Origin: Watersipora subatra | Lineage: Eukaryota; Bryozoa; Gymnolaemata; Cheilostomatida; Watersiporidae | Reading direction: 5' to 3' | DNA length: 64,000 bases | NCBI RefSeq assembly: GCF_963576615.1 | Contig: NC_088715.1 | Span: 25,138,499 to 25,202,498 of the forward strand | Shown: piece after piece, positions 56,548 through 64,000 of the stretch | How the letters are laid out: each line of letters starts with the position of its first letter | Position numbering within the stretch: position 1 is the first letter of the stretch | Translations under genes and position numbers: made by a program | The notes under the pieces: generated by a model | What the model was told of the DNA's origin: nothing | Database searches by the model: none | The model's input: the letters and a program-made list of their open reading frames with translations, nothing else

Positions 56548-56749
56548 TTATGATTTCAACTCATAAAGAAGGTCCCAGAATAATGCTAACTTTGTGTGTA
56601 GTGACTTGACTCTATGCAACGACTTTATAGTTGGCTTTAAGTAGCTATCTAGTCGTATCTCCTCTAGCCATAGTTGAGCTGATCCTCCATTTGTTAATTT
56701 CTCTCGCATGTGAAGTAGAGTATGAGAAATGGCTTCCATCTCTGATTTC
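56548..56749 (-). CDS. Possible orphan terminal exon, unrecognised
   Basis: After a GAAATCAG acceptor-like site the minus strand encodes MEAISHTLLHMREKLTN...LFWDLLYELKS then TAA, helical and coding-like in composition. No family was recognised and no partner exon was found upstream on this strand. It could be a gene fragment. Confidence 0.2.
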
Positions 56750-57025
56750 AGCATCAGGCTCTGTCATACTGGGAAAAGCATCCACGATTTTAGTTTGTAG
56801 GGTACAGTATGATATCATAATCTGACTTTTATAACTATTGAGTCTACTGCGGAATTCTTTGAACAGTTGTTCTCCCGCCAGTGGGATCCTTGTTAATGAA
56901 ATTCTTTCTCGGGCTTTTTGGCACAGTTAAACGTGGTTCCCATACCGCTGCTAGACCTCGACGGCAATCTAGCCAGCAAAACACTTCAGAGCTAAGCTTT
57001 TTGATTTGATTACTTTTCTAGTTGG

Positions 57026-57333
57026 TTATTTAGGTCTCAGCTGTTATGCCAATGAGTTATTTCTGCTGTTATGCCTCTGTGTTATTCAGGTCTCTGCTAT
57101 TATGCCTCTGTGTTATTTAGGTCACTGCTGTTATGCCTTTGTTGTTTGGGTCACTGCTGTTATGTCTCTGTGTTATTTAGGTCACTGCTGTTACGCCAAT
57201 GAGTTATTTAGGTCACTGCTGTTATGCTTCTGTGCTATTTAGGTCACTGCTGTTATGCCTCTGCTATTTAGGTCACTGCTGTTATGCCTCTGTGCTATTT
57301 AGGTCACCGCTGTTATGTCATTGCGTTCTTTAG
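57026..57333 (+). repeat. 31-bp minisatellite of splice-acceptor-like units
   Basis: Units of about GTCACTGCTGTTATGCCTCT plus GTGTTATTTAG. AG/GTC boundaries fall after 57033, 57089, 57120, 57180, 57211, 57242, 57271, 57302 and 57333, mostly 31 bp apart. The last one opens the acidic ORF. Confidence 0.9.
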
Positions 57334-57707
57334 GTCTCCGGCATGCTATAGATGATGATGAAGGCCTAGTTCACCAGATCCGAAATGTCTTGCACTGGTC
57401 TCCAAGTACCAATCCAGAGAAAATTAATGCACCAGAGAAGACCATTTCTGAAGCAAGCGCCGAAAAGGTGGAGGATCCAACATCAAAAGCGAGTAGTGAT
57501 CAACAAGAGAAAACAACTTCCGAAACAGACCACGACAACACAGACAGTGAGATAGCTGATAAGGAACGTGGTGAAAACTTGTCTGGTATTGACTCTAGCG
57601 AAAACTTGTCTGACAGTGACTCTAGCGATAAATTGGATGAGAGTGACTCTAGCGATAAATTGGATGACAGTCATGATACACAGAAAGCAAATAGCAGTTC
57701 TCATTGA
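57334..57707 (+). CDS. Candidate alternative last exon of DNAJA3, or small orphan gene: acidic repeat protein
   Basis: The frame LRHAIDDDEGLVHQIRNVLH is followed by a Glu/Ser/Lys-rich stretch and 27-nt tandem repeats encoding DSSDKLDES-type units, ending TGA. A TTCTTTAG acceptor at 57333 lies in phase 1, the same phase as the DNAJA3 exon 11 donor, so splicing 49887 to 57334 would give a 562-residue isoform lacking the basic tail. Alternatively the ATG at 57315, inside the last repeat unit, starts a 130-residue protein. No homologue was recognised. The composition suggests an unstructured, acidic segment. Vertebrate Tid1 also has C-terminal splice variants, which makes the first reading attractive but unproven. 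Confidence 0.5.
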
Positions 57708-58056
57708 TTGCCATGCATCTCGGTCACGAGTTAATTCATTGGCTTCACCACTCATATTTCTGACGCAAATTTTATCCTTTCTGTCAATTTTCTCTGTCTA
57801 CGTTGGCACTGCTCTAGGTTCTTCAGTAGATGTGTGCCTCTTTAGGTAATTTTCACATAATGTTTAAAAAATTTTTGTTGCTGTTTGAGAGCCAGACTTG
57901 TTTTTATATCTGTACACTCTTTCAATGTGTCATGTACGGTTCTATATCTACTGTATATAACAAACAGTATTGTGGAAAATTAACATCTGGATTAATTTTA
58001 AAAAACTTTTTGTCATTACAATGCCGTGAATTTTAAGAAGCCTCTTTTCGAGTTGA

Positions 58057-58062
58057 AATAAA
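58057..58062 (+). terminator. Distal polyadenylation signal
   Basis: AATAAA 350 bases past the TGA of the acidic ORF; it would end the distal-exon transcript. Confidence 0.45.
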
Positions 58063-58699
58063 AAGAAATTTATTGTATTCTCAGTTATTATAAAGCAGAT
58101 ATCAAACCTTGAAATATGCTTGTGTAAACCTGCATATTGTGCAACTGCAGCTGCTAAATACTTATTTTTAGTTGCTTATTGGTTTGAGTCAACATTAACT
58201 TGCTTTGATTATAATAGATAATTTTATAAGAGGTATGATTTAATCTGTTTTATTAAAAAAAGGAGTAAGCCTCGTCATAAATATAAACATACTGTAACAG
58301 TTAACCAATGAACAAGCATCTTACAGTTTGCGTAAGATGCTTAAGAGATATGATATGAACAATATCAGTGATAAAAATATGAGTACATATTTATGTTTGT
58401 TATATAGGTTCTGAGCATTCTGTGAAATAACCAGTGTGCCTAAAAATCTATTGATCTGCTTTCCCTGTGAGTATTTTCATTGGTGAATTGGCCATCACAC
58501 AGGCATTTGTGGATTAAAAAGTGGTAATTTTAAGGTAACAATTTCAAATACTGCACAAAAGTCAGATATGTTTTATGCAAAAATAGTTAACGACTTTTCT
58601 GGCTATTGTCTTTAGATCTTAGCAATTTAGTGAGGAACATGAGAAAACTATTATCGGTTTGACGAGGCAAAATTAGTCTATACACGAATCGCAGTGTTT

Positions 58700-59060
58700 G
58701 TCTTTTTTGTGTGCAGTCATAGCGGATTAAAGTCTAGCAATGAAAAGGATTTAACCTCAGCCTCCCATTCACGAGGCAACGAGCTAACACATGGAGCTAC
58801 AAGGGATTCATTGGGCGGATGGTCATTATCTGGATTAACATACGTATAACAACGGCCAGGACCATAACGATTACGCCCAACGTCACTAAAGCTTGCTCTC
58901 ACGGCTCCTATTAATATGTTTAGCAATACAGATAGTGGCTTACTCAAATTAGCCATTGGCAACATGCCAGGCAAGTGGCAGGCATCTACGCTACCTGCCA
59001 CCATTTACAATGTATAAGCTGTTTTTATTAAAAAAATGTATAAGCTGTTTTTGTTAACCA
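58700..59060 (-). repeat. SINE-like element with internal tRNA-like promoter, copy 4
   Basis: Minus strand: body 59030-58810, tRNA-like segment GTAGCTCCATGTGTTAGCTC ... GAGGTTAAATCC at about 58800-58750, then the TTTTCATTGCTAGAC tail. The same order as the other copies. Confidence 0.8.
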
Positions 59061-59817
59061 GGCATTTCTCTAGTACATATCCACATAAACTACCAGAGTA
59101 TTTATCAGTTTTTCGTTCACTTAGGCTCTTTTTATATATTCATTTGTATATTATATTTATATACTCTTTTCGATTGTCACAAATCTCGAATTCTCAAGTT
59201 TTTATCTAACGAATAACGATAAAAAGAACTTGAGATAAAACGCCTTGATTTAACACCAAGCGAGGATGTAAAACTGAGTACAACTGTCCTGCAGGCCTAA
59301 ATGGTAACCTGTGGTAGCTAGCTCCAGTTTATCCTTCACCTAGTGTTGTCCTGCGGCGTAGTCACTCCTGTTTAACAGTTAATAAGGCTTTCAGTATGTA
59401 AGTGCTGTGCATAAACTAACAAAAAATTTGCTCAGTTGTAGTTAAACAAGTGGTATCGAGAGGACAACTCTTCATGCAACATGTTCGTTTGTAATTCTAA
59501 AAGGTTCCAAGATCGAAGGATCTCAATTTTATCTCTATGATTAGCCTACCTTGTTGTAGAAATACACATTGACATGTCTTTTAACAGCGCCTTTCAATCT
59601 GAGAGTTTTCTCTTTCGCTGTCGAGTACAGAACTGACGAAGCAGCAGGTATTTGGGACTGTGACCCTTCTTATCTCTAGTAACTGACCTCGTTATTTGCA
59701 TCCTTTTTTAATAAACATCATTTATACATAACTTTATTTGTTTCAGCATCTACTGATGCCATTTGTTATTTGTCAGCATCTACATTTATATATATGCATG
59801 TATATACATATATATTA

Positions 59818-60238
59818 TCCTGTTCTGTTTGCTAGTTGGTTTGTGCAGGTAACTAAAAATGGTAATTAATTGATAAGCTGTCTAGGCTTTAACCAATCAG
59901 CAGCTGAAATGAACAAATGCATTTATGTCAGAGTTCAAAGTTTGTACACGCTGGAAGTGTTGAAAAGTATATTAAGTCCTGTAGTACAGTGTTCCTTCCA
60001 ACACTGTTAGGGTTTGCTCTGCTGTACTGGTAAGTCCAAACCCTATCAGTGATCTCAGGAAACCTGTCCTGCAGGATTTAAAGGACTTGTCAAAACCCTT
60101 CCAGCGTGTACAAACTTTGAACACTGACATAAATGTATTTATTCATTTCTACTCCTAATTGGTTACAGCCTAGACAACCTATCAATTAATTACCATTTTA
60201 GTTACCAGCGCAAACCAACTAGCCCTAGAACAGGACAA
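59818..60238. mobile_element. Palindromic MITE upstream of the TRIM-like gene
   Basis: Left (59818-59960) and right (60095-60238) arms are inverted copies (GGTAATTAATTGATA; AGTTCAAAGTTTGTACACGC on the left). Even the centre is largely self-complementary. No ORF. It ends 320 bp before the start codon of the RING gene and may overlap its promoter. Confidence 0.85.
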
Positions 60239-60560
60239 TCAATCAGGCATCAGTTCACTCTACTATCATTTTTCCTAGTATAGCTTCACTGATATATATA
60301 TAAATATACCGACCACAACGAGTCGTGTCCTTTACCTCACCCATGCGTCCCTTAATTTTCTCCTGGGCGTTGTTCCTGCATAATTGCGTGTCAGTCGTGA
60401 TGGATACGTATGACAGATCAATTCTTAATTGTTGCACCACACTCGAGCTTTCAGGAGCGGCCAATCATTTTTAAGTGAATGCATTGGCTTTGCACTTCAT
60501 CGCTGGATATCATCGCTGGAGGGTGGATCTTCCTGAACTGAGTGTTGAACTGTTTCCTTC

Positions 60561-60580
60561 ATGGATCGAAAAATTTTAAC
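60561..60580 (+). CDS. TRIM-like exon 1 (aa 1-7), 20 bp of coding sequence
   Basis: ATG GAT CGA ... AC followed by GTAAGT. Assigned because it is the nearest ATG with a perfect donor in the right phase for exon 2. Confidence 0.6.
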
Positions 60581-63500
60581 GTAAGTTTTTCAACTCCTAA
60601 GTTGATATTTGTTGTATGCCAGCCGTTGGAACTTTGCTTTTTTAATTTAATTTATTAAATTAACTTACTTATTAATCAGAGCATTTAAAATAGTTGTTTT
60701 ACGCTCTATTTCGTTATTTGTTTCTTAATCTCAAATTACCATTGAAACACACCTCGTGCCAACTCAATGGGTGCACAATTCCAAATCTGTATCGGTCGCG
60801 TAATGGAAACATAGTGATTGTATTATTTTTTTCTGCTTGAGAAACAAGTTTGTATTTGTTTTTCATCAGTCCACTAGTTTTCTTTTTGCTTTCGCTATTT
60901 CAATACCAAAACAATTATATATTATAATGTTAGTAACAATATTATATTAACAATTATTATATTATCTGCCACTGTAAAGCCTACATGTATTTATTTTTCG
61001 CAGTTTTTTATTTCGATCCCATGTTCTAGCTAGTGTATTTATAATTTTTGTTAAAGCTGCTGTCAAACATTTTATACATCTTGTTTTTAGAGCAAACAAA
61101 CATTGTAGTCTAGTTCAATTTTTAGCGATATTATGTACCCCTTTCTCTCTTATTGGTTAGGGCTGTGGCTGAGGCCCCAACAGAATTTCAAGATGAAAAG
61201 CCTGGACCATCACCCCACGGTAGTCCTAACTCAGAGTCGAGCTGTGAAACGTGTCTGGAGAGACTGCCGTACATGCGTGACCCAAGGAAGCTACCTTGCT
61301 CTCACGTCTTCTGCTACTCGTGTCTGCAGGAAGAATTCTCAAAGCTTTCAGTGGTCAACTGTAAGACTTGTGGGTGAGTAAAAGCTGAACCTTAGGAAAA
61401 AGTCGATTTAATACCAAGCATGTCCTAAAGGCTAGTTCACGCTATATCGCTGTATGCCGGAGTTGTCTTCTCAGCAACTATTCATAGACTAGGTGCACCG
61501 TAAACCTGTTGCATCATTGAGGCAACACGGATAGGCGAGAAAGGTGGCAGTTGCTAAACTTTCCCAATATTTCGCCATGCATTCATGACAGCCTTTGCAA
61601 TGTGCACCACTTCGATTATTGTGGTTGGTCGTCTCGGATTGCCTGGTCTGTATTTTCTTTCATGATAGTTGATGCGGGGCTAGTATTTTATCATTTCCAT
61701 GACCGCATTGTAAAATGAGAATGTTATACCCCGGACTATTCGCTGATGAAAATGCGAATGGGCTTGTGATAGTGTGAACATTCTTATTACAGATGATCAC
61801 CCATGTTTTGTGTGATTAACGCCGACCTACAGCGATATGCTGCGAACCAGCTGTAACAGTCGAACAAGTGTGTGTGACAAAAGGGCATGACCTTTAGGAC
61901 ATATTTTAATGCATCTATTAGCTAGTTATGTATCAATTGAATACTAAGCTAGTTAGACTGGAAAGTTTTTATTCACAAGAAGTTTTCCGATGTGAGCCTA
62001 CGATAGGATGACACAGGATGACACATTTTTGCAATTTTACTCAAGGAAGCTAAAATGCAAGCTCGAATTTGACTGCATTGTGTTCCTTTGGTGTAACTTC
62101 AGTCTACAAGACACTTCAGGCCATGCTCACACAGGCCCTACACATGATTGTCTTATCGAGGTATTCGCTGTGTTTCCATGAAACAAAAATCTGCAAATGT
62201 GCATCACTCGCAAAATTGAAACGACAAAAACCTGTAAGGTGCCAAAGAAAACTCCTATCGGTTTTCCTCCATGAGTGGAGACAAAAGAATCATTCATTTA
62301 CCTTCTCATCGATCTGAACAGACATTTTGGTTCCGTTTTACGTTATGTTGCAGTAGACAGGAAAGGTTGACCTGCGCTGTTCTGTTGACCTGCGCTGTTC
62401 TGTTGACCTGCGCTGTTTTGTAGACCTGCGCTGTTTTGTTGACCTGCGCTGTTCTGTTGACTTGCGCTGTTCTGTTGACCTGCGCTGTCATGCCTTATAA
62501 GTTCACAAATTTTTTCATACTTTAGGAAGCTGCTCAAAACTACGCAGCGTTCATGTTTATAATGTTCTGGTATGAACTTCACCTTAAAAATCTGTATTAT
62601 GTTGTCTCTGAACCCCTTTTACATATTTGCACTCGAGTTACAAGAAATGCAAGCGCCAGTATGCAAAAATAGCACAAGTTCACCAATTTTATGTATGGGC
62701 ACTTGCATGTCTTATAATTCAAGTACAAAAGTTTGCTTTTGTACTTGAATAATGAGTAATTCAAGTACAAAAGGCAAAGGTTGCAATCATTACAAAGAGT
62801 TTAATTATTTTTGTGTTGGGTTTTTACTTTATTACACCAGACTAACTCAAACTCTGACTACACAAAATGGGTCACCGTTTTAGCCAATGAAATACAACAT
62901 GAATATCAATTCCATTTTGACCACCCCTCAGCATAAACACAAAGGAGAGTCAAAAAGATGGAGTGAAAAATAATTTTTTCTAAATAGCTATAATTTGGAA
63001 TGATTTAATATTGCCTTGCCTCTGTAATGAGAGTAAAATATTTTATAAGCAAATTACGATAGCTGTTGTTGGCAGCTAGCCATACAATAAAATTTGTGGA
63101 CTGGGGCAGCACTATTGAAATATTCTGCTTCAAAATAACCTTGTTTTATATAGAAAATTGTATTATATTATAATTATTTGATTTGCCATCATCACACACC
63201 CCTTCATGACCTTCCAATTTGTTTGCTATACCTTAAGGTTCCCCACAGCCAATCCTTTTGTCCACCACTTTTTTACATTCTTGTCTTCTGCTAGTTGTAT
63301 AAATGTTACAATAAAAGAGAGAAACAAGAAAACTTAACGGCTGTTACAGGAAGTGCTACGACAAACTCGAGTTAGATAGAGTGACTAAAGTGGAAAGAAT
63401 GAAAACCTCTGAAAATGAGAAACCACCCGCGCAGAGGAAGCCGGAGTTGTGTGACGTCTGCAAAGGCTCGAGTATAGAGCCTGCTGTCACTTTCTGTATT

Positions 63501-64000
63501 GACTGCAGCAAAAGGTTGTGTCAGCAACATAATGAGGTGAGTGCTGCTCTCAGCTGTGACAAAATTGTTTTCAAGAGTAGAAAATGTCTTAGTAAATTCT
63601 GCTTTGTCGTTGTCTGCCCGTTATCAGCGTAACCACTACTTGTTTCCAACAGTTTCGGCAGATTCCATTAAAACTTTATACACATGTTCCTTGCCTTTTA
63701 TCAGGTCGGTAACAATATTTGGTTTGAAAACTCTGTCTGGTTTCTGAGATTCAGTCTCTCGGACGCCCACCCGCCAGCTACCTCATTAAATATGATATAA
63801 ATCTCAGGCTTAATGCTAGCGTATTATAATTGCTGTTTTACACTTTGAAGTTTTGATTTAGTATTATTATTATTATTTCATATACCATTTTAGCGTCATC
63901 ATGCCCTGTCAGTGATAATACACTTTTTTAGTTTGGCTAGCTTTCACCATTAACACTAACAATGTCGGCAGCGCACATGTTAACACTAACAATGTCGGCA
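60561..64000 (+). CDS. TRIM-like RING plus B-box protein, 5' part
   Basis: Three exons are seen: 60561-60580, 61161-61373 and 63350-63536, all GT-AG and phase-consistent, giving the first 140 residues; the gene continues past the right edge. Start MDRKILT. RING finger: C35, C38, C53, H55, C58, C61, C74, C77 (CETC...LPCSHVFCYSC...CKTC). B-box: C112, C115, C127, C130, C135, H138. The RING-then-B-box order is diagnostic of TRIM proteins, which act as E3 ubiquitin ligases through E2 binding at the RING. The RING is not at the very N-terminus but follows a Pro/Glu-rich leader of about 34 residues. The subfamily cannot be told without the C-terminal domain. Confidence 0.87.
61161..61373 (+). CDS. 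TRIM-like exon 2: RING finger (aa 7-78)
   Basis: Acceptor TATTGGTTAG, donor GTGAGT; encodes all eight zinc ligands of a C3HC4 RING. Confidence 0.93.
62367..62489. repeat. 18-bp minisatellite TTGACCTGCGCTGTTCTG, 7 copies
   Basis: Seven units with few differences, in intron 2 of the TRIM-like gene. The period is divisible by three, so open frames cross it on the minus strand; these are not genes. Confidence 0.92.
63350..63536 (+). CDS. TRIM-like exon 3: B-box (aa 78-140)
   Basis: Acceptor GCTGTTACAG, donor GTGAGT; encodes KPELCDVCKGSS then TFCIDCSKRLCQQHNE. Confidence 0.92.
63537..64000. other. Right-edge sequence after TRIM-like exon 3
   Basis: Intronic. No further convincing exon was found before the window ends. 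TTAACACTAACAATGTCGGC occurs twice at the very end, perhaps the start of a tandem repeat. Confidence 0.5.

Noticed and set aside
62343-62582. Gln/Ser/Ala repeat protein on the minus strand
   Set aside because: Produced by the 18-bp minisatellite in an intron of the TRIM-like gene.
63697-63800. Further TRIM exon after TTTTATCAG
   Set aside because: The frame that follows shows no B-box or coiled-coil pattern and ends within about 100 bases without a convincing donor.
1-64000. CRISPR arrays, operons, prophage or plasmid features
   Set aside because: The genes are split by GT-AG introns and the tandem repeats lack spacer structure; the DNA is eukaryotic nuclear.

Overview
The window is a piece of an AT-rich metazoan nuclear genome. 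The genes have GT-AG introns and very short exons spread over tens of kilobases. The introns are full of short inverted-repeat elements, tRNA-derived SINE-like repeats and minisatellites. Nothing prokaryotic or viral organises it. The protein families and the kinds of transposon (Ty3/gypsy, hAT, piggyBac-like, Harbinger-like and mariner-like non-autonomous elements, and a restriction-endonuclease-type non-LTR retrotransposon) fit a marine invertebrate, probably a lophotrochozoan. That placement is inference.

Three protein genes were assembled exon by exon, with every splice phase agreeing. (1) A GSTCD orthologue lies on the minus strand from 33315 down to 2771: 13 coding exons, 577 codons, a thioredoxin/GST-like N-terminal half joined to an SAM-methyltransferase-like C-terminal half. 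(2) A DNAJA3/Tid1 orthologue, a mitochondrial Hsp40, lies on the plus strand from 37244 to 55280: 12 exons, 472 codons. These two genes are head to head, and the 3.9 kb between their start codons contains a ~400-bp-period tandem array. (3) The 5' part of a TRIM-like RING plus B-box gene lies on the plus strand from 60561 and runs off the right edge.

Layout: 1-470 is a palindromic satellite. 2771-33315 is GSTCD, whose introns hold an hAT wreck split by a TTAA-flanked element, SINE copies, a piggyBac-like MITE, a non-LTR fragment inside (TA)n, and a 5'-truncated gypsy element. 33316-37243 is the shared 5' intergenic region. 37244-55280 is DNAJA3, whose last intron holds a 4.25-kb array of a 20-bp repeat. 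55281-60560 holds a pogo remnant, an orphan acidic ORF that can splice in phase to DNAJA3, a SINE and a palindromic element. 60561-64000 is the TRIM-like gene.

The most interesting signal is at the 3' end of DNAJA3. The 3' splice site of the last conserved exon is the right arm of a perfect 19-bp inverted repeat. About 2.1 kb downstream lies a possible alternative last exon in the same phase, preceded by nine splice-acceptor-like sites repeated about every 31 bp. Together with the C-free UAG-rich intronic array, this could be an RNA-structure-controlled switch of the C-terminus. The sequence elements are seen directly; the switch is a hypothesis.
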